Virus record (IMG/VR): IMGVR_UViG_3300032087_004072
Span: 1 to 44,270 of that record
Origin: a virus
DNA length: 44,270 bases
Direction: 5' to 3' (one strand)
Every line of letters starts with the position of its first letter. Within the stretch, counting starts at the first letter, position 1. This document shows, piece after piece, positions 1-9,100 of this stretch. The notes beneath the pieces are model-generated. The model saw only the letters and a list, made by a program, of their open reading frames with translations, was not told the origin of the DNA and ran no database searches. Both the position numbers and the translations under genes were made by a program.

Positions 1-179
1 TTTCCTCGGCAGATGATGGAATCCAGCCATCGTGAGCCGGTCGGAATCCAGTCCTTTACTTCGGTTGGGTTTTCTTCTGTTAGGTCGTGGGCAACGTTCA
101 TACCCGCCTTCTTATTAATAAGATTTCTCATATCCGCCAAAGACAGCTTTCCTGTCTTGGCTTTCGCAGTTCTAGCCAT
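1..179 (-). CDS. uvsX: UvsX/RecA-like recombinase, N-terminal part (cut by window edge)
   Basis: This is the first 59 codons of a gene that continues beyond base 1. The ATG is at 179-177 with GAGG seven bases upstream. After a basic start (MARTAKAKTGKLSLADMRN) comes the segment DWIPTGSRWLDSIICRG, residues 43-59. It matches the strand and turn that precede the Walker A loop of RecA/UvsX recombinases, where the usual form is a ThrGlySer followed by a leucine-rich helix. UvsX coats ssDNA and drives strand exchange in recombination-dependent replication, with gp32 and gp46/47 as partners; both partners are encoded in this window. It is the last gene of the gp32-dam-nuclease run and has its own sigma-70-like promoter at 204-232. 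The Walker motifs lie outside the window, so the call rests on the N-terminus and context. Confidence 0.72.
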   Translation of the reverse strand, partial: MARTAKAKTGKLSLADMRNLINKKAGMNVAHDLTEENPTEVKDWIPTGSRWLDSIICRG

Positions 180-203
180 TTTTACCTCGTTTTAGTTTGT
201 TTT

Positions 204-232
204 ATTATAGCACAGGGTGCTAGGAAATTCAA
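204..232 (-). promoter_or_regulatory. sigma-70-type promoter upstream of uvsX
   Basis: Read on the minus strand, TTGAAT (232-227), a 17-base spacer and a perfect TATAAT (209-204) precede the uvsX start by about 25 bases. The spacer ends in TGC, giving an extended -10. The -35 box overlaps the stop codon of the upstream nuclease gene. This suggests host RNA polymerase can express uvsX separately. Confidence 0.7.
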
Positions 233-1260
233 GAAAGAATGTTCTTAATTTCTTCAACATCTGCCGGATTCAGCAGAGACTTATTGGAAGGCACCAAGGT
301 GCCTTTGAGTTTAATCGCGACGGTGAAACTGTGCGTTCCGTTCTCGCCCATATGAGGCTTAATACGGAAGCGAACATAAGCTTGCAAACCACTGTTAGAG
401 AAAAGCGGAACACCAAGGCGCTCAGCTGCTTCTTCATTCAAGGCATACAAACCTTTTCTGCCAATCTGAATATACTCATCACCCTTGTCGGCATAGTAAT
501 TGGCGATTGTTGCAAAATCAAAATCAACCTTATAATCTGTCTTGCCATCAAACCATTCAGATTGAAGTTGCCTCTTTAATTCACCTGTGGTCGGTGATGG
601 CTTGATGCCAACAACTTTATCATTCTTATCTTCGCGAAGGCGCTCGTCTCCAAGGGGCAACACGCAGTTTTCATTTAGATATGGCAATAACAGGTTATCG
701 AACAGGGGCTTGAATATGCCCTCGTTTTTAACGAACCCTGGGGTCCTGCGGGACTCCCAGCTTCGCAGAGTAGGATTGTATTGTGCCCTGAATTGTCCGA
801 AGTCTGCCGATAGAGCGGTCTTTACCTCAATATTGGTATCACCATTGGTGCCCGTTATTGTAAGGTCGCTTCCGTGACCAGCGCCAGCTGTTTTGGCGCC
901 TAAACCGACTGACCTTAGTAACTCAGCTAGGGATTCCTCAAAATCCATACCCGCTGTTGCGGCTCTGGTGCGACTCTTTGGCTTAAATACGATATATACT
1001 GACCCATCTTGGCGATCAACTAGTTGTAGTCTGCCAAGTGTGGAGCCATCGTCCTGATGGACATATCCAAGAGGTTGCAACATTCGAGCCATCTTGTCCA
1101 TAACATCGACGCGGTTATCGTCTAGGACTCTGATGGTGTTACCACCTCTAATAAGTTCATATTCATAACCCTCGTTCTCGATGGCTTGAATAGCAATTTT
1201 AAGGTTGTCACCCTTCTCTTCGGAGAGGAAGGTATTAAAGCTTTCTAAGAGAGTCTTCAT
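229..1260 (-). CDS. PD-(D/E)XK nuclease-like protein, possibly with a capsid-targeting-like N-terminus
   Basis: About 343 residues. The centre carries a PD-(D/E)XK-type pattern. In numbering from the first ATG these are E110/E111 (DFEESLAELL), D134 in GHGSDLTI and the E147-V-K149 triad element, as seen in restriction and resolvase-type nucleases. The C-terminal half is unassigned. The gene follows the Dam methylase with a TAATG stop/start overlap at 1264-1268. I prefer the second ATG (1260), because AAAGGA lies 8 bases before it but only 2 bases before the first. From that start the protein begins MKTLLESFNTFLSEEKG, which resembles the capsid-targeting peptide of T4 internal head proteins (MKTYQEFIAEA). 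A restriction-like partner of the methylase, a DNA repair enzyme and a packaged nuclease are all possible. The fold assignment is by motif only. Confidence 0.6.
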   Translation of the reverse strand: MKTLLESFNTFLSEEKGDNLKIAIQAIENEGYEYELIRGGNTIRVLDDNRVDVMDKMARMLQPLGYVHQDDGSTLGRLQLVDRQDGSVYIVFKPKSRTRAATAGMDFEESLAELLRSVGLGAKTAGAGHGSDLTITGTNGDTNIEVKTALSADFGQFRAQYNPTLRSWESRRTPGFVKNEGIFKPLFDNLLLPYLNENCVLPLGDERLREDKNDKVVGIKPSPTTGELKRQLQSEWFDGKTDYKVDFDFATIANYYADKGDEYIQIGRKGLYALNEEAAERLGVPLFSNSGLQAYVRFRIKPHMGENGTHSFTVAIKLKGTLVPSNKSLLNPADVEEIKNILS

Positions 1261-1265
1261 TTGCA

Positions 1266-2072
1266 TTATCCTTTAATTAGTATCTCTGAGGACTTACCCA
1301 TCTTTTTCCCTCCAACATTTTTCATTCCGTAAGCCCATTCGGCTTCGCGGATTTCATAATTATTATAGAGGTCTCGGATTTCCTCGCAGTCGTTATAGGA
1401 CAGGACCCAGCCAGAACGCTGGCTAAGGATGTCATAGAGGGCTCTGTGATCAAAGCCTGCGTGCGTGCTACCCTGGTCACCATATAGCTTGTCCCTGTCT
1501 TCCCCAAGCAGGTATGGCGGGTCGCAATATAGGAATGCGTCGGGGTGCTTGTTAATCGAGGTTTTAAAATCTTCACAATTAACAATTATGTTGGGCTCTC
1601 GAAAGTTTCGGACGCGCTCAATGGAACTGTCAGTGAAGCGCTTGTAAGATGCGCGCTTTGAGTAGCCTCCGGAGAACGTGGCTCCTGAAAAGCTACTGCG
1701 ATTGATTGCGTAGAACTTGGCTGCGTTTAGAAAAGAAAACTCTGTTGCATCTCGCAACTCATTGCGAAGTCGAATAAAGTCGCGCTTATGCAGCCCTCGG
1801 TCACAACCATAGTCAAAATGAAAAAGTCTATAAGCGTCGGCATCTGTGGCTAAGCGCTGCGGGTCTGTGAGCAGAGCATTCCAGAACCACACAAGCGGCT
1901 CGAAGATGTCGTAAGCATAGACCGGTGTCCCTCTCGCAGCAACAGCAAGCTCCACCGACCCACCCCCGAGGAACGGAGAGCAAAGCTCCGTTATGTCCTC
2001 GGGGATGAGTGGCAGAATGTGCTTTACAGCACGGGACTTACCACCCGGATACCGGAGTGGGGTCTTAGGCAT
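1266..2072 (-). CDS. dam: DNA adenine-N6 methyltransferase, Dam / D12 class
   Basis: 268 residues, the normal length for the Dam family. It transfers methyl from S-adenosylmethionine to adenine N6. The AdoMet-binding half is visible as RYPGGKSRAVKH (residues 7-18) and SPFLGGGSVEL (32-42, the FxGxG-type motif I). The catalytic motif IV is DPPY at 184-187. NRSSFSG (124-130) and the late SYND (225-228) also fit the family. It overlaps the gp32 stop by 8 bases and the downstream nuclease start by a TAATG junction, so the three are cotranscribed from the gp32 promoter. Phage Dam enzymes usually protect the phage DNA from host restriction. Pairing with a nuclease-like neighbour raises the alternative of a restriction-modification-like unit. 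Confidence 0.93.
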   Translation of the reverse strand: MPKTPLRYPGGKSRAVKHILPLIPEDITELCSPFLGGGSVELAVAARGTPVYAYDIFEPLVWFWNALLTDPQRLATDADAYRLFHFDYGCDRGLHKRDFIRLRNELRDATEFSFLNAAKFYAINRSSFSGATFSGGYSKRASYKRFTDSSIERVRNFREPNIIVNCEDFKTSINKHPDAFLYCDPPYLLGEDRDKLYGDQGSTHAGFDHRALYDILSQRSGWVLSYNDCEEIRDLYNNYEIREAEWAYGMKNVGGKKMGKSSEILIKG

Positions 2073-2820
2073 TCATTAGCTCGTTGAATGCGTTATCCAC
2101 CGAGTCAGCGTTGTTGTTTGAATACCGAGTAGTCTCCGTAGAGTTGCTCTCCGCATCAACACCGCCGGAAATGAATTCCTCCAGAAGCTGCTCGACCTCT
2201 TGCGGGGTCTTGCGCTCGAAAAGCTCCATAATGTCCTGAATAGAATTCAGATACATCGTCGTCGTATCCGTATCCTCAGAGAGGGGTGAAGAGCGACGAC
2301 GAGGTTGCAGCTTCGTCTGCGGGAACTGAGCACCAGCGGGCTTGCCGTAGCTAAGCACAAGGTCAGTCCCCTCATCAGTATCAGTGATATCACCGTAATC
2401 TGGGTTAAGAACTAGATTCAGCAGACTCTCATAGGCAGTCTTGCCATAACCCCACCAACGAACGCCATCGGTCTCCTCGCCACGGACAAGAACCGGGCTG
2501 AAAAAACGCTGTCGGACAAAGAGGCTCTTTGCGAGCTTCTTGGACGACTCGTCGTTAGTGTCGGCTCCCTCACGCCATAGATTGGACGCGAAGTCACAGA
2601 TGGGGCAGCTGTCCCCGAAGTTACGCTTAGGGCATAGAATGCCACCCTTGCTCACATTATAGTGGAAATAGACCTCCTTGAAGGGGTCGCCGTCTTCGGT
2701 AGGCACCACACGAATAGTCTGGTTGCCGTCGTTCGGACGCCAAAAAGCACTCCGAGAGCTATCTCCATTGTTCTGCACTGCCGCGAGCTTTGCTCGCATC
2801 TTATCTAGATTGATTCCCAT
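2065..2820 (-). CDS. 32: Single-stranded DNA-binding protein gp32
   Basis: 251 residues. gp32 binds ssDNA cooperatively at the replication fork and recruits other replication proteins. The N-terminal basic segment (NLDKMRAKLAAV) corresponds to the cooperativity region of T4-type gp32. The structural zinc site is visible as H53, C63, C72 and C75 (H-x9-C-x8-C-x2-C; T4 uses one His and three Cys in the same order). The C-terminal 60 residues are rich in Asp, Glu, Ser and Asn, as in the acidic protein-interaction tail of gp32. The protein is shorter than T4 gp32 (301 residues). It heads a transcription unit with a consensus sigma-70 promoter, followed by dam, the nuclease gene and uvsX. Confidence 0.92.
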   Translation of the reverse strand: MGINLDKMRAKLAAVQNNGDSSRSAFWRPNDGNQTIRVVPTEDGDPFKEVYFHYNVSKGGILCPKRNFGDSCPICDFASNLWREGADTNDESSKKLAKSLFVRQRFFSPVLVRGEETDGVRWWGYGKTAYESLLNLVLNPDYGDITDTDEGTDLVLSYGKPAGAQFPQTKLQPRRRSSPLSEDTDTTTMYLNSIQDIMELFERKTPQEVEQLLEEFISGGVDAESNSTETTRYSNNNADSVDNAFNELMNA

Positions 2821-2880
2821 ATTATTTTTTCCTTTATTGGTTAGAGTAAGCCGAGCGAATCTTCCCGACTTCTGCCATTG

Positions 2881-2909
2881 ATTATATCAAAATGGGGGGT
2901 GGATGTCAA
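2881..2909 (-). promoter_or_regulatory. Consensus sigma-70 promoter for gp32 operon
   Basis: On the minus strand TTGACA (2909-2904), exactly 17 bases, then TATAAT (2886-2881): both hexamers and the spacing are perfect consensus. The spacer holds a C6 run. It starts in the gap between the tubulin-like gene and gp32, about 60 bases before the gp32 ATG. It should be recognised by unmodified host polymerase and would give strong expression. Confidence 0.88.
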
Positions 2910-2912
2910 GAA

Positions 2913-3743
2913 CTATTTTTCTTGAATGATTGAACTGTAAGCTACGCAATAAACGTAGTCCTGATCATATTGAGTGGGATATATCCCATACGTGGTCTTA
3001 GTATTTTTGGCGTTTTCTTTTACCTGTGCTATGACCTTTTTGTGGATATTCCCTTGCTCTCTCAACTTTTTCTCATTGATAGCGTAATAATACACTTTTT
3101 CCCGAACGTTGTCAAGACTAAAAAATAACTTTTCTTCTCCACTTTCAAAATCAACAAGACCATATGATATGATACGGCTTATCTCGTGTGGGGGAGAAAT
3201 ATTGTCCATAACACTGCTGCCGTGACGGAGGACATTGACCATATGCATAGTAGGGACAAGTAATTCATTTAGCTTGTCATAAAAGCCAATTATTGGTAGG
3301 TCTCCAAGGATTTCTTCAAGGCAGGCATTATCAGCCAAAATCACTGAATTCAAGATTCCAGAGCGCGCATACTCTTGGAACACGTTAAATGTCAGCCTCT
3401 GCTGCATTCTAGCAGTTTCACCCAAAAGCTCTGGGTCTGAGTGGATGTATAATACGTGGGTCTCGTGCTTTTTCAGCTGCTCTAAGATCCTCAGAGAAGC
3501 CCCAGATATAGCTCCACTGCCACCTACAACAAAAAGCACGCCCCCTTCTATATTCTTGAAAAAGGTTTTTAAGCTTCCAACCGATTCTTCGTATTTTTCT
3601 GGGTTGCTTAGATCTTTCAGCCCATATGTCCTGGGTGTTCTCTTTAAGCCTACATCCATCTTATAAACCTCATACTGAGGATACTTGGCGAACCTATCAG
3701 CGATTGCGCACCCAGCCTGCCCTAAACCAATTATAGTTTCCAT
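2913..3743 (-). CDS. Tubulin/FtsZ-superfamily GTPase-like protein
   Basis: 276 residues. The tubulin/FtsZ GTPase layout is visible in order. The first strand and T1 loop are METIIGLGQAGCAIADRF (1-18; compare GQCGNQIG of tubulin). The T4 glycine loop is VVGGSGAISGASLRILEQL (72-90; GGGTGTGAA in FtsZ). The PELLGETARMQQ segment (104-115) aligns with the EGKRRMxQ segment of FtsZ. DNACLEEIL (138-146) aligns with PNDRLLEI. The central helix H7 is near 155-175. The T7 region (GLVDFES, 195-201) lacks a clean NxDxxD/E, so polymer-dependent GTP hydrolysis is uncertain. The C-terminal domain is short. Phage tubulins (PhuZ, TubZ) form filaments that position phage or plasmid DNA. It overlaps the polymerase gene by 13 bases and precedes gp32, a replication context. 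The family call is good; the function is inferred. Confidence 0.75.
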   Translation of the reverse strand: METIIGLGQAGCAIADRFAKYPQYEVYKMDVGLKRTPRTYGLKDLSNPEKYEESVGSLKTFFKNIEGGVLFVVGGSGAISGASLRILEQLKKHETHVLYIHSDPELLGETARMQQRLTFNVFQEYARSGILNSVILADNACLEEILGDLPIIGFYDKLNELLVPTMHMVNVLRHGSSVMDNISPPHEISRIISYGLVDFESGEEKLFFSLDNVREKVYYYAINEKKLREQGNIHKKVIAQVKENAKNTKTTYGIYPTQYDQDYVYCVAYSSIIQEK

Positions 3744-4918
3744 TTTCTCATATCCCCATAGTTCTTACCGTATTTTACATTAACTCCGAACTTTCCTAAA
3801 ACAGTATTTGAGAAATGTTTAACCATTTGATTGATTAGCCTACACTCGCTATTAGTTACATCCAAAACGACCTCGTCATGGACGCAAAATGCAACAAATG
3901 ATTCCCTATCCTTCAAAAAACTGTCCAACGTAATCATTTGTCGAAGCACCACATCTGCACAAGTGCTCTGAATAAGATAACTCATAGCGTGATGCTCGTC
4001 GGCTGGTATGGTTCTGTTAAATGGATTGGTAATGGCGCCTTTATGCCAATATTTCTCCATTACAGCCCCTTTGTCGTAGGCGCGGTCGGTCAAATAATCC
4101 TGCGACTTAGGGTTGTAAAGCCACGCAAAGAATCTTTCCTTGACCTCGTCCCTCGTCCCAATGCCGCGATAGACGTTCTGCCTGTTCCATTCATGCACAT
4201 CAAACTCAGGCTGCTCCATATCAGATAGAGCCAGGAATGTGCGCAACTCTGCACCATTGAAGTCAAGAGAAACAAACCAGTCGTTCGTCGGGCTCACAAC
4301 CTTGCGAAACTTCTTGTCCATCGTCAGGATTGGAAAGCTGTTCTTCTTTGTGGTCAGCCGACCAGTCTTTGTTCCGAAAATGTTGTAGTCGCACGAAAGT
4401 GAAATCTGGCTTAACTTTTTTGCGAAGTCTCTTGTTCGCTTCTGATGCATTAGGTCTCGAAGAGCCCAGGGATCCACTTGGACCTTTCGGTGCTTGATGT
4501 CGTGCAAGACCTTTGTCAAAGCCACTAGAAAATCATAATTTTCGGGCTTGTGATAATTGTCGAAAACATACTCTGCAATTTTGTTTCGTGCCTCGCAATA
4601 CTCCCGCAGGAAGCGCTCATTTACAAGGTCAAAGAAGCAGTTTTCGGTAAGGTCTATTTTAGCCGCCGTAAAGGCACGTAGGAACGCCTTCATCCTTCCG
4701 TTAATGGTTTCCCACTCTTGGGCGAGATGACGCGGACAGGCGTCTTCTAGGGGCTTCTGGGCATATAGAAAAGCATACTCCATATCCTCCCTGTCACGAA
4801 GGAAAGCAGAATAATTCCAAGTGTGCGTTAAACCCTCGGGAATAGCGTCAAAATGCAACTCATTGTCACAATAGACGCCGACACACTCTTCTTTGTTATC
4901 AAGCGTTTGGAATAGCAT
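3731..4918 (-). CDS. polA: Family A DNA polymerase, polymerase domain only
   Basis: 395 residues. Pol I-family signatures are in order: TGRLTTKKNSFPIL (185-198), motif A SLDFNGAELR with D219 (217-226), motif B RDEVKERFFAWLYN (256-269; R-x3-K-x3-F-x3-Y, with Asn where Gly is usual), QSTCADVVLRQM (317-328) and motif C VHDEV with D348 (346-350). There is no visible 3'-5' exonuclease or 5' nuclease domain, and at under 400 residues there is no room for one. T4 uses a family B enzyme (gp43), so this is a replacement. Rhodothermus phage RM378 is a known far-T4 phage with a family A polymerase whose exonuclease is a separate gene. The start overlaps the stop of the upstream structural gene (TAATG), so it is coupled to a late gene. 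The Phe at motif B position 264 corresponds to the dNTP/ddNTP discrimination residue. Confidence 0.88.
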   Translation of the reverse strand: MLFQTLDNKEECVGVYCDNELHFDAIPEGLTHTWNYSAFLRDREDMEYAFLYAQKPLEDACPRHLAQEWETINGRMKAFLRAFTAAKIDLTENCFFDLVNERFLREYCEARNKIAEYVFDNYHKPENYDFLVALTKVLHDIKHRKVQVDPWALRDLMHQKRTRDFAKKLSQISLSCDYNIFGTKTGRLTTKKNSFPILTMDKKFRKVVSPTNDWFVSLDFNGAELRTFLALSDMEQPEFDVHEWNRQNVYRGIGTRDEVKERFFAWLYNPKSQDYLTDRAYDKGAVMEKYWHKGAITNPFNRTIPADEHHAMSYLIQSTCADVVLRQMITLDSFLKDRESFVAFCVHDEVVLDVTNSECRLINQMVKHFSNTVLGKFGVNVKYGKNYGDMRKWKL

Positions 4919-6138
4919 TAATATGTCGGCTTAGATTGGATACCTGTTTGTAGAAATTCAAATTTGCCAAGCTTTTTGGCGAATGAACCATCATAATTAT
5001 CAAACCCACGAAGCTCAACGTTAATCCTATTTAGAGAATCTGTGGTTGTCCCCACCCTCTCGATTGAGGCGACTTCTTTTTTCAGATTTACGATTTTACC
5101 TACGCTTCCGGGCTTTCGAAGTTCATTATACTTTATGTCTATATATTTGTCAAGCCAATAAGTCTGGTCATAGCCTTCAACCACTCTCTCTGGCGTTGTG
5201 AGACTTCGGCAAACAATATTGGTTTGCCCAGCATTATTCACTGTTCTAGTCCTGGGGTTGTTTATTACTAGGTCATTATAGAAAACCAAGGCGCGTTCTT
5301 GTAGGTCATCAACATCTAAAAGATAAGCCGGCTGGTAATAGAAGTTTAATATCTCGTCTTCTGAATTAATTCCATAAGCAGCTGCATAGCGCTGCATCTC
5401 TTGGCTCCCTATGTTTGCTATCAACTTCCAAGGGGCGTTCTTATCGATGAGAAATCCGTGCTTCGCAGCAGCTGTCTTATAGAAATTAAAATTCTTACTT
5501 CTAATGAACTCTTCCTTCTTAGAATCATCAGAGGCATCTATCTTGGCTATGTAAATTGCCAATCCAGAAACAAGTGGGTTGCAATAAGTGCTGGTGATAA
5601 ATGAAGATCTCGTGATGCAATCAACTTCGGACATTGTGTTCATAAATTCAAAGAAGAATGGCAAGAAAGAATCAAAATCTTTAATTTGCGCAAGACGATC
5701 ACGAGTCAGATATGAGTTATAGAAAAGGTTTCGTAGGCTCTCAATATATTGACGATATCTGGTATCTGGATCGAGATATGCCCTTTGTGCTGATATATCA
5801 TACAACACTGGATCTGTATTGTCAAGCTTTCCAGCAAATCCAGCTTTCTTGAAGTCTAGCACCATAGCCTCAAAAGCATCAACAACAAAATTGACTGCCC
5901 TCAAAGGAGGCGCGCCTTGCCCCACGGTCTGCGTTCTTAGATTGGCTAAGTTAGAATTGTTCAAGACTATTGGTATGTGGGATTTGGTAATCCTACCGTA
6001 CATTATTTGTTCTGAAAACTGAAAGTCTGTTATGGGTTGTGGGAACGCTTCTTTTGGGAAAGCATTGACGGAATAATTTAACCTTTGATAAAAAAGATCT
6101 TTTGTGTTTAGATTGTTTTTTCCATTAAAAACAGCCAT
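4918..6138 (-). CDS. Virion structural protein, likely baseplate-associated
   Basis: 406 residues, not recognised from a named family. There are no signal peptide, membrane segments or enzyme motifs. Composition is rich in Asn, Tyr, Phe and Asp, like phage baseplate and tail proteins. It lies 3 bases after the 1171-residue baseplate protein and its stop overlaps the polymerase start, so it closes the tail/baseplate block. Its middle (residues 130-260) is predicted mainly helical with aromatic residues. A baseplate wedge or hub accessory role is inferred from position only. Confidence 0.5.
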   Translation of the reverse strand: MAVFNGKNNLNTKDLFYQRLNYSVNAFPKEAFPQPITDFQFSEQIMYGRITKSHIPIVLNNSNLANLRTQTVGQGAPPLRAVNFVVDAFEAMVLDFKKAGFAGKLDNTDPVLYDISAQRAYLDPDTRYRQYIESLRNLFYNSYLTRDRLAQIKDFDSFLPFFFEFMNTMSEVDCITRSSFITSTYCNPLVSGLAIYIAKIDASDDSKKEEFIRSKNFNFYKTAAAKHGFLIDKNAPWKLIANIGSQEMQRYAAAYGINSEDEILNFYYQPAYLLDVDDLQERALVFYNDLVINNPRTRTVNNAGQTNIVCRSLTTPERVVEGYDQTYWLDKYIDIKYNELRKPGSVGKIVNLKKEVASIERVGTTTDSLNRINVELRGFDNYDGSFAKKLGKFEFLQTGIQSKPTY

Positions 6139-6141
6139 TTA

Positions 6142-9100
6142 CTACTCCTCTCTTACCAAAGAGACATTGTCGAATACGCTTTCATCGCACTCTTCTTGAT
6201 TTTCTGCGCCGGGCTGGGCGCCGGGACTTACTAGCCTTTGACCAGAAGATTCATATATCGCATTGATGGTTGTCTCGAACTTCCCTGATTCTATATATGA
6301 TCTGACTTTGAAAATTGTATGGTATCCACCGATACCTAGAATACTGGCTGCGCTTGACTGGACTGCTGGGTTTCCGATGCCTGGTGACAAACCACGAGGA
6401 TCAATGTATATCTTCATCCCAGGATAAAACATTGTGTTTCCTGCGCACTTAATCTCTACATCATATACATTGGATAATATTGCCAAACCTGTTAGCTGAT
6501 TCAAGAAGCTGTTTTCAAAACGAGCCTCGCGAAGACCAGCAAGATCTGTCTTATCAAACTTAATTGATTGTAGAATACCACGGTCTTTTGCTATACCAAA
6601 GTGATATATCCCTCTGGATCTATCGCCGGGATCAGATATTGGGTTGGTAATTGGGAACTCATTTCCTTTTAGTTCTTCCGTGGTGCCAGGTGCCATAGCA
6701 TAAAGAAGCATATAGTTTGTTGCCCTTTGCTGGCGTCTTGGGGGGATCAGCGGAAGCACCCCTGAATCTGATTGAAAGTCTTTATCGATATCTATTCTCG
6801 TCTCTGTTCCTTCGATAATTGGCTCAACTAGAACACCAGGCTCGGGGTCTCTTGGACCAGAGATGGCTATTTCCCCAGCGCGCCTCTTGGGTAATACATT
6901 TTTCGCCAAGTTTAGAGGGTCTTCCCCCTTGGCGGCGAAGAAGTTTGTTCTTAGTTGGAGATTCTCTCGCTCAACATTAGACAAGCCGTGGCACTGTGAG
7001 CGCATCATATTGCTGATGAGGTTGCTAGCCACGTCCCGCACAAAGTTTAATACCGGATAAATTGTTCGCTCTTGTGCGATTACAGATCCTAAAAACCAAT
7101 CAATATAGTAATTTACAGATATAGGAATATCTGCAAGGTTTATGTCATATAGTAAGATTGTTCTAGCATCGTCATCAGAGCCCACTGTTTCAGCGTATGA
7201 AATCGGTCCCAATAGAATTTGAAGATCTTTGTCTGTCTTGGCACGAGAGCTGATTGCTTCTTCGGTGGCTTCCGTGCTTGTATTGACCTCTTTGAGAGCC
7301 ATCTGTAATAGGTCGCCAAAATAGAAGAATTGAAGCGCGTGCTTATCTTGATCTGCATCATAGGATAAGTTTGCTAGCGCGGTTCTCAACTGCTCTTCGT
7401 TTTCTGGTATTTGTTGTCCGTCTAAGACACTAGGAGCCCTAGACGTCTCAGGAGGGCTTTCGAGTGTAGTGGATGTTTGAACATTTACTGGGTTGGAGGC
7501 GCCAAATACCCTCTCTAACAGAGGTTGAGAGAATTGTGTGCGCCCATCGTTAATATACCTATCGAGAACATCCGTATCTATCATAGTGTAGAAGATTCTG
7601 TTGTCGTCATACATTGCTTGGAGGATTCTATTCCAGTTTCTAAAATTTTCTCCTCTTACAATTTGTGTATATTCTTGTCTTAACTTAGATAGACGATCTG
7701 CGGAGCAGCCCTGCCTTCTTCTATCTTGAATCGTTTTCAGGGCGGTTAGTCTTCTATTTCTCGTCTCTTGGTCAGAAAGAATGTCAGAATCCGCATCCAG
7801 ATAAGAGGCTTCCTGATAGGCGATGTATTCGATTGACATATCGACATTACCCTGATCATTGATATTGATTGTATGGTCAATAGCGCTTAGGAACATAGTC
7901 ATCCTAGAAGCCTCAATAGCCTGCTCTATTTGTGGGCTTAGCACTCCGGTGCCAGTTGGGTCAGCCCAGCCAACTTCAATTTTAATCTTATAATAATCGG
8001 GATTCCAGACAAAGTTTAGATTTGCCCCTTCGGCTTCTGGGGTTAGACCAATATTGACTAGATCAACGTAGCGGAACGACTTTGACTCAATACGCCCATC
8101 GGAATATTGAGCATTAGCTGTCCTATCTTTAATAAGCTCGTCTAAGCTTTGAAAATATAATTTTAACTCTCCGAAGATATCTCTTCTAGCAGTAAATGGG
8201 TTTTCCCCTTCTAGCTTCCAGTCAAAGCTCTTTAAACCTACACCCTGCCCTCTGTCAAAGGCGCTATTAACCATTGAAGTTATCTCACCTTCTGTTACGG
8301 AGTCTTTAAATGGAATCTCTTGGTAATACTCTTCTCCCCTTGAACCATCGGCGTTTATCTCGCTGAAAACCTTGTATAGTCTGATTGTTGGGACAAGACC
8401 TGAAAATTCAGAGGGCGTGATCCTGTCGAATAAAGCCAGCTGAGGGTTATACACAAGTTTATTGACAATTGTGTCAGTTCTTCCGTGTAGCATATGAAAG
8501 TCTGGTCTCCCTGTTGTAGGGTGCGTATAGTCTGGATTTCTTGTCTGATTGATCTTGGCATAATCTCTTAGATAGTCAAGCAAGAAACACTGCTCGGCAA
8601 ATCTTCTTAGGCGCGCTTGCTCAGCAGCTGGTGGAGGCGGCGGAAGACCTGGCTGGTTTTCAATTGCCTCTTCAAGATCAGATAATACCTGCCTGCGACG
8701 ACTTTCAAAATCTTCAAGTATTATTCTTTGTTCGCGATTGCTAATTCTAGACGCAACAGGGAATATGTTCTCCTCTTGCCCTCTAATTTCAGCTAGCTGC
8801 TCAGAAGCTATTCCACCGAAAGATTCAACCAGGTACGTATGAATCCTAATCTTAGCAAATAATTCTGCAAAGTCTGCGAGTCGAGCCTGCGCTTGGGCAG
8901 CAGCAGCGGCGGCGGTCGGGGAGGCGCCCACTGAAAGCGCGAAATAATAAAACCATTTATAGTTTATTTTTGCTAAATTTAGAAGATCGAGTTGTTCGCC
9001 ATCGCGAGATCTAAAAAAGTTTTCACTAGAAAACAATCCGCTCCAATTAAATTCTAATCCAGCCAAGCGCAAGCTTGGATCAGCCTCGATAGTGGCGCCT

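Noticed and set aside
217-877. Plus-strand ORFs opposite the nuclease gene
   Set aside because: Shadow frames of a gene with recognisable motifs on the minus strand.
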